Assembly: GCA_030041095.1 (NCBI GenBank)
Contig: JASHON010000018.1
Coordinates: forward strand, 1-64,000
DNA length: 64,000 nt
Source: Terriglobia bacterium
GTDB taxonomy: Bacteria > Acidobacteriota > Terriglobia > UBA7540
Direction: 5' to 3'
The notes beneath the pieces are model-generated. The model was given only the letters and a program-made list of their open reading frames with translations. It made no database searches and was not told the DNA's origin. Position 1 is the stretch's first letter; every line of letters begins with the position of its first letter. Below, in pieces: positions 16,937 through 25,893 of this stretch. A program made the translations under genes and the position numbers.

Positions 16937-17149
16937 ATGGTGTTTCACGTGACGCTTACCAGGGCCGAGGATGGATGGGTTGTGGCCGAGTGCCCAGCTC
17001 TTCCCGGCTGCGTCTCTCAGGGCAAGGACGAGCAAGAAGCGCTCAGCAACATCAAGGAAGCTATTTCCGGCTGGCTTTGGGCTGAAGACCAGAAAGCCCT
17101 ATCCGAATCTTCGAGAGCCAACCAACCCGAGATTCTCGTCTCTGTCTAA
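16937..17149 (+). CDS. hicB: HicB-family antitoxin (short form)
   Basis: A 70-aa protein with the HicB partial RNase-H-like fold: FHVTLTRAEDGWVVAECPAL, then PGCVSQGKDEQEALSNIKEA. It is the short form without a C-terminal DNA-binding domain. It should bind and block the HicA mRNA interferase encoded 5 bases downstream. The antitoxin-first order is one of the two known arrangements. Confidence 0.85.
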   Translation: MVFHVTLTRAEDGWVVAECPALPGCVSQGKDEQEALSNIKEAISGWLWAEDQKALSESSRANQPEILVSV

Positions 17150-17154
17150 TCCAG

Positions 17155-17382
17155 GTGGCCCGGCTTGCCAACATTTCCGGCAAGGAAGTTGTGAAGGCTT
17201 TCGAGAAGGCCGGGTGGCAAGTTGCCGGGCAGGTAGGGAGCCACGTGATTATGACGAAGCCCGGCTCCCGTGCCAATCTCTCCATTCCGCAACACAAAGA
17301 ACTTTCTATCGGCACATTGCGCGCCCTCATTCGGCACGCCGGACTAACGGTAGATCAATTTCTGATCCTCACAGAATCCTGA
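17155..17382 (+). CDS. hicA: HicA-family mRNA interferase toxin
   Basis: A 75-aa double-stranded-RNA-binding-like protein starting at GTG. It has SGKEVVKAFEKAGWQVAGQ, the catalytic-His motif GSHVIM, and SIPQHKELSIGTLRALIRHA, all typical of HicA. It should cleave mRNA when freed from HicB. The pair sits 85 bases from the right att site, a typical place for an addiction module that stabilises an integrated element. Confidence 0.85.
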   Translation: MARLANISGKEVVKAFEKAGWQVAGQVGSHVIMTKPGSRANLSIPQHKELSIGTLRALIRHAGLTVDQFLILTES

Positions 17383-17466
17383 ACGTGGAAAAGCACCAAA
17401 TTTTGAGGGTGAGGTACACCAAATTCCCGGTAAGAAAATCGCTCTCACGCCAACTCATTGAAAATA

Positions 17467-17511
17467 ATGGCTCCTCGGGCAGGACTCGAACCTGCAACCC
17501 TTCGGTTAACA
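17467..17511. repeat. Right att-like repeat within tRNA-Asn
   Basis: Counterpart of 7273-7317 with 3 differences in 45 bases (positions 20, 28 and 34 of the repeat). It covers the CCA end, T arm and anticodon loop of the functional tRNA. Confidence 0.85.
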
Positions 17512-17542
17512 GCCGAATGCTCTACCATTGAGCTACCGAGGA
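17468..17542 (-). tRNA. tRNA-Asn (anticodon GTT), CCA encoded
   Basis: The reverse strand reads TCCTCGG at the 5' end and CCGAGGAG-CCA at the 3' end (7-bp acceptor stem). The anticodon stem-loop CGGCTGTTAACCG gives GTT, and the T arm contains GGTTCGAGTCC. All arms pair, so the gene is intact although it carries the right att repeat. The 3' end points into the island. Confidence 0.95.
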
Positions 17543-17627
17543 ATGGAAGACCTCCAGGTACATTCCAGAGGTCCTGAGATGAAGGGTCCATGCCCGATGA
17601 CGAACTGAGGCCGTAGCCAGGAATGAA

Positions 17628-17819
17628 CTAGGGGTTCTTAGGTCCAACACTTTTTGTGGTATCGCTGCCGCCGAAACCACCCTTGACGGCATCCTTAAAC
17701 TCGCGAATCCCTTTACCGAGCCCTTTACCCAATTCAGGCAACTTGCCAGGACCAAAGATGATCAAGACAATTGCAAGAACAAAAATCATGTGGCTGGGCT
17801 CAAACAATCCATCCAACAT
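17628..17819 (-). CDS. tatA: Twin-arginine translocase TatA/E subunit, copy 1
   Basis: A 63-aa protein with one transmembrane helix ([20 protein letters not shown]), the [10 protein letters not shown] hinge and the amphipathic helix [18 protein letters not shown]. It forms the size-adaptable pore of the Tat pathway, which exports folded proteins with twin-arginine leaders such as ActB. GGAGG lies 4-5 bases ahead of the ATG, and a promoter TTGCTT-N18-TAGAAT is found at 17890-17861. tatC is not in the window. Confidence 0.93.
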   Translation of the reverse strand: MLDGLFEPSHMIFVLAIVLIIFGPGKLPELGKGLGKGIREFKDAVKGGFGGSDTTKSVGPKNP

Positions 17820-18155
17820 AAATCCTCCAGGCCCAGCGGCATAATGCGCAAGGCTCTTGAATTCTACTATAAGACTTCCGGTGGAAGCAAACAGCCTATT
17901 GCGCTTTGATGCTCCAAAGGCTGAAAAGAACCCCTAACGCTGCCAGTTGCCAGGCAGGCCACAGGTGGCCTAAACCATCTTCCTCAAACGGACGAAAAGA
18001 TTATGGTAAAGCAGCGCCAACCGAAATTATGAGGCCATCACGACAGTTTTTCAGATATGCACAAATTGGTTGGCCTCTGGAATTATATCAGGCAATCAGA
18101 CTGTCGAGGCACAGGCTTAACCACTGAGCAGTGAGCGTGCCACCAAGCGCCCTCA
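17820..18155. other. Intergenic stretch between the two tatA copies
   Basis: 336 bases without a convincing coding frame. The left end holds the promoter and ribosome site of tatA copy 1. I see no tRNA, clear terminator or repeat in the rest. Confidence 0.6.
17861..17890 (-). promoter_or_regulatory. Promoter of tatA copy 1
   Basis: On the minus strand TTGCTT (17890-17885), 18 bases and TAGAAT (17866-17861) precede the tatA ATG by 41 bases, with GGAGG between. Confidence 0.5.
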
Positions 18156-18341
18156 TTATCCTTTATTCTGCTCAGCCGGCTTGTCGCTTTCCTTGCTCAA
18201 GCCACCCTTGAGCGCATCCTTGAATTCGCGAATGCCTTTGCCGAGCCCCTTCCCTAGCTCGGGTAGCTTGCCAGGTCCGAAGATGATCAAAACGATCACC
18301 AGGATGAAGATTAGATGAGTTGGCTCAAATAGCCCGTCCAT
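18156..18341 (-). CDS. tatA: Twin-arginine translocase TatA/E subunit, copy 2
   Basis: A 61-aa paralogue of the downstream tatA, nearly identical through the membrane helix and hinge ([20 protein letters not shown]), with a different lysine- and glutamate-rich tail. GGAGG lies about 8 bases upstream and a consensus TATAAT at 18400-18395 precedes it. Each tatA therefore seems to have its own promoter. Two TatA-type proteins may specialise as TatA and TatB/TatE, but neither has the longer TatB tail. Confidence 0.92.
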   Translation of the reverse strand: MDGLFEPTHLIFILVIVLIIFGPGKLPELGKGLGKGIREFKDALKGGLSKESDKPAEQNKG

Positions 18342-18394
18342 AGGCGCGCCTCCAGGTCCGAAACTGATGCTGCCCGGACCACCGATTACTGCTT

Positions 18395-18400
18395 ATTATA
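18395..18400 (-). promoter_or_regulatory. -10 element (TATAAT) of tatA copy 2
   Basis: A perfect TATAAT on the minus strand, 53 bases before the ATG. No good -35 is seen at 17 bases. Confidence 0.4.
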
Positions 18401-18406
18401 GCATGC

Positions 18407-18967
18407 TCATGGCAAGGGCCGACGCTTCATTTTATAAATGTCCACACCAGCCTCACTGAGCAGGGTTAAATAGCTCGAAGTCACGTAATCATCTTTGCTA
18501 AAGCCAAGCTGGGAAGCCACCCTCCGGATCCACGGGCGCGGCCCTTCAAGCTCAATGTAAGTGCCGGCAGCGGTTTCGTCAAACGCCACGACGATGTGGC
18601 GCCCGGAGGGCGGCGCGTAAGTGGTGCGATGTTTTTCGTAGAAGACCACGGGGCGCAAGCCTAGCTCACTCAAGATCATTGCAACCGATTTCCCTTGCTC
18701 TACACTGCATTCCAATTCACGGCGAGTTTTGTACTTGTGAGAACGATCCGGCTTCCCCTTAAAGGTGAGCCAGTGCCGGCCGCCGGCCGACCTCAGGCGC
18801 AACGCGCACCCCGCCTTGGCGAGTCTTCGATCGGGAAAATCAAAAAGCGCATTCCACTCGTAAACACGAGGAGCGGATTGGAGGAATCCCAGCGCCTTGA
18901 GGCGCCGTTTCACTTTTCCGGGATTGGCGACCTTCAGCTTGATTTCGGTCTCGGTGCCCGACTTCAT
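18407..18967 (-). CDS. CYTH-domain protein (class IV adenylate cyclase-like)
   Basis: A 186-aa CYTH-fold protein. The N-terminal ExExK signature reads TETEIKLKV. Further basic and acidic strand motifs are ALRLRSAGGRHWLTFKG, KTRRELE, EKHRTTY, VAFDE and GTYIELEG. CYTH enzymes hydrolyse or cyclise triphosphates in a metal-dependent tunnel; class IV adenylate cyclase (CyaB) and thiamine-triphosphatase-like activities are both possible. The start is set at Met 18967, five bases after the stop of the upstream prenyltransferase gene. An upstream ATG at 18991 would overlap that gene by 20 bases. Confidence 0.82.
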   Translation of the reverse strand: MKSGTETEIKLKVANPGKVKRRLKALGFLQSAPRVYEWNALFDFPDRRLAKAGCALRLRSAGGRHWLTFKGKPDRSHKYKTRRELECSVEQGKSVAMILSELGLRPVVFYEKHRTTYAPPSGRHIVVAFDETAAGTYIELEGPRPWIRRVASQLGFSKDDYVTSSYLTLLSEAGVDIYKMKRRPLP

Positions 18968-18971
18968 TCGT

Positions 18972-19973
18972 TCAGTATTGCCGTTCCGCAATAAACTCAG
19001 CCAGCGAACGAAGCGCGTCCTTACAAGGAGATTCCGAAATCCCTACCAATGATTGCTCCGCTGTTATCGCCAGGTCCTGTGCCTTGGCGCGAGCGACCTG
19101 GAGAATGTCATAACGCTCGATCAAGTCAAGCACTTCAGTGAACTGAACCGAATGGAACCCGCCTTCGCGCAACACGCAGGCAATTTTCTCTGCTTCGCTC
19201 GCCGTGCAGCGGGCCAGAAGATAAATGAGCGGAAGGGTCACTTTGCCTTCGCGCAGGTCGCTTCCAATCGGCTTTCCCAGCGTCTTTTCGGAGGAGGTAA
19301 AGTCCAGCAAGTCGTCAATCACCTGGAAGGCCAAGCCTAAATGGGCGCCGTAAGCGCCAAGGTGCGGCTCTATCTCGTCACTCTTGTTACCCAGCAGGCT
19401 ACCCAGGCGCAAACAAGCTGAGAAAAGGCACGCGGTCTTCCGATAGGCGAGGTCCAGGTAGTCTTCCTCGGTCAGATCGATTCTCCTCAGTTGATTGAGC
19501 TGAAGCAGCTCGCCTTCCACCATCACCTTTGTGAGGCTGATCAAAATGTCTAAAATCCTGAAATCACGCTCGCCAAGAGCAATGTGGAAAGCCTGCATAT
19601 AGAGCCAGTCGCCGGCCAGTACGCTCGTATGGTTGCCCCACCGGGAATTTGTAGACGGCCGTCCCCGACGGGTTTCCGCTTGGTCAATGACGTCATCGTG
19701 GATGAGAGTGGCGGCGTGGACAAGCTCCATCGCCGCGCCCATCCGGACGGCAGACGGACCCTCGTAGCCGCTCAGTTTCGCCGCAATCAAGACGAGCGCC
19801 GGGCGCAGCCTCTTTCCGCCACTGAGCTGCAGGTATTGGCCAATTTCAGTGATGGGCCGCACGTTTGAGACACTCTGGCGGCAAAGTTCCTCTTCCACTT
19901 CGACCAGACCCGCGCGGACCAAGTCAAATAGTTCCCGTCCAGTCTGCGTTTTGACGAGTGGCGAGCTCTGCAT
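18972..19973 (-). CDS. Polyprenyl diphosphate synthase (trans-isoprenyl)
   Basis: A 333-aa all-alpha prenyltransferase with the first Asp-rich motif LIHDDVIDQAETRRG, the second QVIDDLLDFTSS, and GGKRLRPALV near the N-terminus. It condenses isopentenyl diphosphate onto an allylic primer to make long-chain (hepta- to octaprenyl) diphosphate, here probably the side chain of menaquinone used by the quinol-oxidising complex encoded in this window. Chain length cannot be read by eye. It is followed tightly by the CYTH gene. Confidence 0.9.
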   Translation of the reverse strand: MQSSPLVKTQTGRELFDLVRAGLVEVEEELCRQSVSNVRPITEIGQYLQLSGGKRLRPALVLIAAKLSGYEGPSAVRMGAAMELVHAATLIHDDVIDQAETRRGRPSTNSRWGNHTSVLAGDWLYMQAFHIALGERDFRILDILISLTKVMVEGELLQLNQLRRIDLTEEDYLDLAYRKTACLFSACLRLGSLLGNKSDEIEPHLGAYGAHLGLAFQVIDDLLDFTSSEKTLGKPIGSDLREGKVTLPLIYLLARCTASEAEKIACVLREGGFHSVQFTEVLDLIERYDILQVARAKAQDLAITAEQSLVGISESPCKDALRSLAEFIAERQY

Positions 19974-20146
19974 TACTATTTGTTCCTTGTGAAGACTAAT
20001 TGGGCGACGGCGCCAATTTCCGGCTTTTGTACCGACCGGGTAGGCGCCGCTTCCGCGGCTGTCGCGGTCCGGCCAGCGCCCCCCGATTCACCTGAAGTTA
20101 ACATACTCCCACAAAAAGGACCCGGAAAGAAAGGACGAACTGGCCG

Positions 20147-20863
20147 CTATCCGCGCTGCCACGCGGCTCCTTGGCTACAGAGTTGGTCGAGGGCCGCTTG
20201 AACTTCCGAAAGCTTTGCAACTTGCTCGTCCGGGCCGGCATCTCGATCCACGCGGATTGGCGGCGCGATAAACAACGCACATCGAGTGAAGGGACAAGGA
20301 ATCTGGAACCGGTCCCAGCTCTTGCGGAAAGTGTAAGCCCGGCGAGGAGCGATATGGAAACACAAGATGGCTGCACCGGTAGCTTTAGCCAGAATCACAG
20401 ACCCCTGCTTGGCCACAAACCGCGGCCCACGCGGGCCATCCGTCGTGAATGCGGCATCCAATCCATTCTTCAAGCAGCGGACCATTTGCGCCAAGGCGCG
20501 TCCTGCGCCGCGGCTGCTTGATCCGCGCGCCGCTCCATAGCCGTATCGATTGATAATGCGCGCAATGTACTCGCCGTCGAAGTTCTGGCTGGTCATCACC
20601 ACGATGCCGCGCTTTCTCCAAAACCACGTTGCGGCACAAATCTCCCGATGCCAGAACGTGTAGATAAGCCCGTGGCCAAAGCTTTGCGCGGCTTCCCAGT
20701 TTTCCCAACCGTGAATCTCCCATCTTAAGTTTCGTCCAACCACGAATACCATGAGAGCGCCAAGCTGCGCCGCAATTGAGATTTTCAGCCGCTCGCCCGC
20801 GGAAAAACGGCGGGAATTAGATTCCAAGCTGAACTCGGTCGTGGATTGCGCACCTGTGTTCAT
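20147..20863 (-). CDS. DUF374 lysophospholipid acyltransferase-family protein
   Basis: A 238-aa protein with the DUF374 pattern: an N-terminal hydrophobic segment (ISIAAQLGALMVFVVG), IYTFWHREI, SQNFDGEYIARIINRYGY, ARGSSSRGAGRAL, TTDGPRGPR and GAAILCFHIAPRRAY. The family belongs to the LPLAT superfamily and sits at the inner membrane. An acyl-transfer role in envelope lipid or lipid A synthesis is inferred from the superfamily. It lies 106 bases downstream of the Lhr helicase gene on the same strand. Confidence 0.85.
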   Translation of the reverse strand: MNTGAQSTTEFSLESNSRRFSAGERLKISIAAQLGALMVFVVGRNLRWEIHGWENWEAAQSFGHGLIYTFWHREICAATWFWRKRGIVVMTSQNFDGEYIARIINRYGYGAARGSSSRGAGRALAQMVRCLKNGLDAAFTTDGPRGPRFVAKQGSVILAKATGAAILCFHIAPRRAYTFRKSWDRFQIPCPFTRCALFIAPPIRVDRDAGPDEQVAKLSEVQAALDQLCSQGAAWQRG

Positions 20864-20969
20864 AGGCGTGTGCCGCTACATGCCGTTATAGGGCGGTCCA
20901 CTGCCGCCTTCCGGTGGAAGTCAGGTAATGATCTGATACGGATCCTCGATGTCGCAGGTTTTCGCTGGG

Positions 20970-23900
20970 TCATAACGGCATGGGAGACGCCGCGGTCACG
21001 AGCGGCGGCTGAGCGCGGCGAGAGTCACTCATCACCGGCATTGCAGCGAGCGTACCATTGCGCCAAACGATCTCCGTGCGGGCGAGCGGCGGCACGCGGT
21101 CGCCCGGAAGAACGATTCCAATCAGGTTCAGTGGGTCCGACGCTGAAAGCTTGACCGGCGATCCCGAAGGGCGCGCGTTTCTTGCCGCCCGCAACGATTC
21201 CACGGCCAGCGGCAGCGCGAACTGTTCGCCCAGGAATCCATCCACAAACCGGCCGCCGCGCACTTCGCCGCGGTCTTCCAGCCTGCGAAATGTCATCAGC
21301 AAATCGCGCCATTTCACTTCAAAACTCTCGCGGGCAAGCAGCTCTCGAAAAACCACGCCGTAGCGTGCGAGGAGCAGCTTGCAGATGCTTTCCAACCGCC
21401 TGTTTTCATCATCGACCGATCCTGGATGGAGCAGCGCCCATCGTCCAAGGCTGTCTCGGGGTCTTGCCATCCGTCCTCGTCCTTTTCCCGCCCGCCGCTT
21501 CGGGTCAATGAGGGCGCGCAGGTTATCGAATCCGTCCGCGGTGACCAGGCCCGCCGCCACAAGCTCCCAGAGCCCCGTTTCTACCTCAGATTTCAGCGCG
21601 CCCGTGCCGCGCACGATGTCTGCGAAAAATGATGCACCGTGTTCGGCCAGGAATTCGTAGCCAGCCCGCGCTGCATGGCTAAGACGCTCAGCGGCGCGAG
21701 TAGTACTCTTTGAGCGCGGCGTCATCCAGTCTGCTTCACCGCGCACGAAAAAAGTAATCGGAGCAACGCTCGAAGGTGACAGTCGGCGCGTTCCGGCTTT
21801 CGGCGCCCGATCGCCTCCCTCCGCTAGTCGAATCGCCGGATTCGGTGACATTCTCCCCCACCCAATCCTGCCGGCCAGGCACAGCCGGTCGAGCAACTCC
21901 GGTTGGTAGTTCACCACGCGACGCGCGAGAACGTGCGGCTCCCACGCGTTGGCGGGAATCTCAAATCCCTGCAACTGGCCGATGACCTCCAGCAAGCCGC
22001 GCTCGCCATGCGCCTGCGTGCCGGGCAAAACGTGCTGCCACTCGAGCAGCCATTGCAGGAATTGCGAAGGCGTTACGGGAGCAATCTGGGCCCGCAGCAC
22101 GCCCAAAGTCATTCGGTGGATGCGAGCCAGCAGCCGCCGCTCGCACCATTCCGTCGATTCGGTCAGTCTGAATCGGCCTCGCAAAACCACTCCGTCTGCC
22201 TCCAGGCGAAGCAGCGCCGCATCGACTTCGTCTCGAGATAATTGAAGGATTCGCGCAAGCTCAAGAACCGTTACGGGTCCAAGGTGGCTGATCCAGCCTC
22301 GAACGATTTCGATGATTGCGTCTTCGCGCGATGGGACATCACCGCCCAGCTCCGCGGGGTCATTCTGTAGCTGGGCATCCGGAAAAACGGCAAGGAAAGC
22401 ACCTCGCTTCTCTGCCAGCACCCACCATGCCGCCTCGCGGCAAAGGGCGCGGGCGGCACGGCGTCCGGAGCGCAGCGAATCCATATAGGCTTGCCACACG
22501 TCGAATCCGCTTCTCTGCTTCAAAAAGCTTTCCGGCAATGCAACGAACGTAGTCAGCACGTCGGCCAGCTCATCGGCGTCGCGAGCGTCCGGCCAGGCGG
22601 CTTCGCGCACCGCGCGAATCGCTTCGGGATCGAGCCGGCCCAGGCTGTCAAGTGCGGCTTCAGGAAGAGCGCGGCGCATTTCAACAGCACGAGCCCTCCG
22701 CTCTTCGAGCGGAGCGTCGTCAAGGTAGGCATAGGGATTTGCGTTCAGGATCTCGTGCGAGAAAAGCGAAGGCTCGGGAGTATCGACCGCGACGCACTCG
22801 ATCGTGCCCGCGGCGATCTCCGTAAGGACGCGCTTCAAGCCGTCAATATCCATGGCCTCAGAGAGCGCGTCTTTCATCACTTCCGAGACCAGCGGGTGAT
22901 GAGGGATATGAATATCGCCAACGATATTTTCCTGGCACGCAGCCGCCTCCGGGAATACAGCCGCCAGCAAGTCCGCAGCCCGCATCCGTTGAAGATAAGG
23001 AGGAACCTTGTTCCCGTTTCTGAATCGCAACACGGCCAGAGCGCGGTTTGCATCCCAGCGCCATCGCGTTTCGAAGATGGGTGACGCCAAAACGGCTTGC
23101 TCCAGGATGGAGGCAACCGTTTCCGAATTGAGAAACCGGAAAACGTCTGCGAGAGGGAAGCTGTGTTGCTCGCCAAGAGAGATGTTTAATCCATCATCCG
23201 TGGCGGCTGCCTGCAGCTCAAAGTTGAATGAGCGGCAAAAACGTTTTCGCAGCGCCAGGCCCCAAGCGCGATTGATGCGCCCGCCAAACGGCGCATGAAT
23301 GATAAGCTGCATTCCTCCACCTTCGTCGAAGAAGCGCTCCGCAATCACCGTCTTCTGCGTGGGTATCGCGCCAAGAATGGCGCTGCCCGCCATGATGTAT
23401 TCAACCAATTGCCCGGCGCCCGAAGGGTCGAGCGCGCACTCTTGCTGCAACCAGGCGGCGCGAGCGGCATCATTTCCGGGCCGGCGATCGAGTTCCACGC
23501 TGGAAAGAGATGGGCCCGGCTCCGCACGGGCCGCCTCACGCTCGCCAGGCTCTCCTTGCCCGCGTGCGAGCGAACGTAGGTCGCGCTCGCCGTTCTTCAA
23601 CACCTCTCCGATCGCTTCGCGAAGTTCTGAAACCTCCGCCGAAAGTTCGGCTGTGCGTGCCGGCGCCTCGCCCCGCCAGAACGGTACGTTGGGAGCGGCG
23701 CCATGGGCATCTTCCACCAGTAAACGCCCGCGCGCGGATTCCACGCGCCGAATGCGCCACGACGTGTTGCCAAGAAGCATCACATCACCCCGCATACTTT
23801 CAACCGCAAAATCCTCGTCAACCGTTCCGACGATGGTTCCCTCCGGCATCACTATGACCGAATACAGCGCGTGGTCGGGAATTGCGCCTCCGCTGGTGAT

Positions 23901-25397
23901 CGCCACCAGGCGGCTTCCCCGGCGTCCGCGCACGCGTCTATTGACGCGGTCGCGATACAAGTAAGCGCCGTAACGACCGCGGCGCGGCGCAATGCCTTCC
24001 GAAAGCATTTCGAGCAGTTCGTCGAATTGGGCGCGTTCGAGAGCGCGATAAGGCTGGGCGCGGCACACGAGTTGATAGAGATCATCTTCCTGCCACTCCT
24101 CACAAGCGCACATGGCAACGAGCTGCTGCGCAAGGACGTCGAGCGGAGCGGTCGGAAGACGCACGGCATCCAGCCGGCCACGGCGGATGGCCCGCACTAG
24201 GGCGGCGCACTCTGCCAGGTCGTCGCGCGTAACGGCGAAGATGCGCCCCTTCGGTATGGCGCCATGCCAGTGCCCGGCGCGTCCGATCCGCTGCATGGCA
24301 ACGGTGATTGAGCGCGGCGATTCAATCTGGCAAACGAGATCCACGGCGCCGATGTCGATGCCCAGCTCGAGTGACGCCGTCGCCACGAGCACCTGGGCTT
24401 CCCCCGCCTTCAACTTTTGCTCGGCTGCCAGCCGCAACTTGCGCGACAAGCTGCCATGATGCGCGGCAACCGCTTCTTCTCCCAATCGCTTCGCCAAATG
24501 GTGCGAGACGCGCTCCACGAGGCGGCGCGTATTCACGAAAACCAACGTGGATCGGTGCGTGCGTGCAAGCGCGGCAACCCGGTCGTAAACTTCATCCCAC
24601 ATCTCGTTCGTCGCCACGGGCCCCAACTCGCTCGAAGGGATTTCGACGCCGAGATCCATCGCCCGCCGATGCCCGATTTGAACGATCTTCGGTTCAGGCC
24701 GCGCCGTTCCGCCCAGGAATTGCGCCATCAGCTCAATCGGTTGTTGCGTGGCCGATAAGCCGATTCGTACGGGAAGGCGCCGGCAGCCGGTCGTGACCAG
24801 AGCGTCCAGCCTTTCGAGCGAAAGCGCCAGGTGGGCGCCGCGCTTATCGCCGGCGGCGGCGTGGATTTCATCAACAATCACCGTCTTGACGTCCTTCAAT
24901 ACGGCGCGGCTCTTCTCTGCAGTCAGCAGAATGTAGAGCGACTCAGGAGTGGTCACTAGAATATGCGGGGGTGTCTTCAGCATCGAGCGGCGCTCGAGCG
25001 CGCTCGTGTCCCCGGTGCGGACAGCCGTGCGAATCTCAGGCGCCTGCAGCCCTTGCGATGCCGCGAGGGCGGCAATTCCGGCAAGCGGCGTCTCCAGGTT
25101 CTTCCGGATATCGTTCCCGAGCGCCTTGAGCGGAGATACATAAAGCACTTCGGTCCGACTTTCGAGCGTGCCTGCCAGAGATTTGCGCACCAGCCCGTCG
25201 ATGCACGCCAGAAAGGCAGCAAGAGTCTTACCGGAACCGGTAGGCGACGAGATGAGGGTGTCTTCGCCGGCGACGATGTGGGGCCATCCTTGTTCCTGCG
25301 GCTCAGTTGGTATTCCCAAATTCTGCGCGAACCATTCCGTGACGAGCGGATGAGCCCAGGAAAGCGACGCGGAAGCATCAGGGATCATTGAAATCAT
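20970..25397 (-). CDS. lhr: Large ATP-dependent helicase Lhr
   Basis: About 1475 aa. Motif I is SSPTGSGKT (about residue 52), followed by VSPLKALGND, TTPESLYILL, DEIHAAAGDKRGAH (motif II), GLSATQQP (motif III), VATASLELGIDIG and QRIGRAGH (motif VI). The Lhr core winged-helix region and a long C-terminal extension follow. This is the full-length bacterial Lhr architecture of about 1500 residues, a 3'-to-5' helicase linked to DNA repair. The start is set at Met 25397 (MISMIPDAS); a further 12 residues upstream are open but look unlike the family. No ribosome site is evident. Confidence 0.92.
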   Translation of the reverse strand: MISMIPDASASLSWAHPLVTEWFAQNLGIPTEPQEQGWPHIVAGEDTLISSPTGSGKTLAAFLACIDGLVRKSLAGTLESRTEVLYVSPLKALGNDIRKNLETPLAGIAALAASQGLQAPEIRTAVRTGDTSALERRSMLKTPPHILVTTPESLYILLTAEKSRAVLKDVKTVIVDEIHAAAGDKRGAHLALSLERLDALVTTGCRRLPVRIGLSATQQPIELMAQFLGGTARPEPKIVQIGHRRAMDLGVEIPSSELGPVATNEMWDEVYDRVAALARTHRSTLVFVNTRRLVERVSHHLAKRLGEEAVAAHHGSLSRKLRLAAEQKLKAGEAQVLVATASLELGIDIGAVDLVCQIESPRSITVAMQRIGRAGHWHGAIPKGRIFAVTRDDLAECAALVRAIRRGRLDAVRLPTAPLDVLAQQLVAMCACEEWQEDDLYQLVCRAQPYRALERAQFDELLEMLSEGIAPRRGRYGAYLYRDRVNRRVRGRRGSRLVAITSGGAIPDHALYSVIVMPEGTIVGTVDEDFAVESMRGDVMLLGNTSWRIRRVESARGRLLVEDAHGAAPNVPFWRGEAPARTAELSAEVSELREAIGEVLKNGERDLRSLARGQGEPGEREAARAEPGPSLSSVELDRRPGNDAARAAWLQQECALDPSGAGQLVEYIMAGSAILGAIPTQKTVIAERFFDEGGGMQLIIHAPFGGRINRAWGLALRKRFCRSFNFELQAAATDDGLNISLGEQHSFPLADVFRFLNSETVASILEQAVLASPIFETRWRWDANRALAVLRFRNGNKVPPYLQRMRAADLLAAVFPEAAACQENIVGDIHIPHHPLVSEVMKDALSEAMDIDGLKRVLTEIAAGTIECVAVDTPEPSLFSHEILNANPYAYLDDAPLEERRARAVEMRRALPEAALDSLGRLDPEAIRAVREAAWPDARDADELADVLTTFVALPESFLKQRSGFDVWQAYMDSLRSGRRAARALCREAAWWVLAEKRGAFLAVFPDAQLQNDPAELGGDVPSREDAIIEIVRGWISHLGPVTVLELARILQLSRDEVDAALLRLEADGVVLRGRFRLTESTEWCERRLLARIHRMTLGVLRAQIAPVTPSQFLQWLLEWQHVLPGTQAHGERGLLEVIGQLQGFEIPANAWEPHVLARRVVNYQPELLDRLCLAGRIGWGRMSPNPAIRLAEGGDRAPKAGTRRLSPSSVAPITFFVRGEADWMTPRSKSTTRAAERLSHAARAGYEFLAEHGASFFADIVRGTGALKSEVETGLWELVAAGLVTADGFDNLRALIDPKRRAGKGRGRMARPRDSLGRWALLHPGSVDDENRRLESICKLLLARYGVVFRELLARESFEVKWRDLLMTFRRLEDRGEVRGGRFVDGFLGEQFALPLAVESLRAARNARPSGSPVKLSASDPLNLIGIVLPGDRVPPLARTEIVWRNGTLAAMPVMSDSRRAQPPLVTAASPMPL

Positions 25398-25433
25398 TCT
25401 AGCAGTTTGGCGGAATAGGTGTAGGGCGGCCAA

Positions 25434-25893
25434 GCCGCGACCAAAGTGTAAGTCTCGGCAACAACGTGCTCGATCCGGACATGCGACAGTCGCGGCCGCA
25501 GGTCCCCAAACTGACCGCCTTCACGACTACAGCTTCGCTGCTTGAACGCTGCGTTTGGTTTGGGGTAGATCAGTATCCATCAGGCAATTACCTTGCGCCA
25601 CCTTGCGGTGACTCGCTCGCCGTCGTCCGCCACAGTTGCACGGTCCCTGCCTTTTCGAGGCGCGCTGGCGGCTTTGCAGCCGCCGGTGCTTGCCGCCCCG
25701 CTGTTCCTCCACACCGTAGTCGTCTGAATGAACAAAATCCCCTCTTGACATTCCATCCTTTGTGGAAGTAGTTTATCTACATGCTAAGAACTCGGGACCT
25801 TGGTTACCAAAACCGGATTGAGCTGCAACGATAAAATCCTTAAGCTTCTCGTGTGATGTTGATCATGCATTCGGGCAGGCTGGAGGTGCGGCC
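25434..25893. other. Divergent intergenic region lhr / ADOP permease
   Basis: No convincing gene. On the plus strand TTGACA (25745-25750), 18 bases and TAGTTT (25769-25774) form a likely promoter for the permease. The bases directly after the -35 contain an inverted repeat TTCCA-N7-TGGAA (25751-25767) that could be an operator. No PadR-type regulator gene, which often accompanies ADOP genes, is present. Confidence 0.5.

Larger units (their letters stand above)
7273..17511. mobile_element. Genomic island / decayed integrative element in tRNA-Asn (about 10.2 kb)
   Basis: The region is bounded by two 45-bp direct repeats of the tRNA-Asn 3' half. The intact tRNA is on the minus strand with its 3' end pointing into the island, and the displaced 3' fragment is at the far end, which is the geometry expected from integration at the 3' end of a tRNA gene. 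The cargo includes a helicase-nuclease, a defence-type reverse transcriptase, relaxase and integrase fragments and two toxin-antitoxin pairs. Integrase and relaxase are both broken, so self-mobility is probably lost. Confidence 0.75.
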
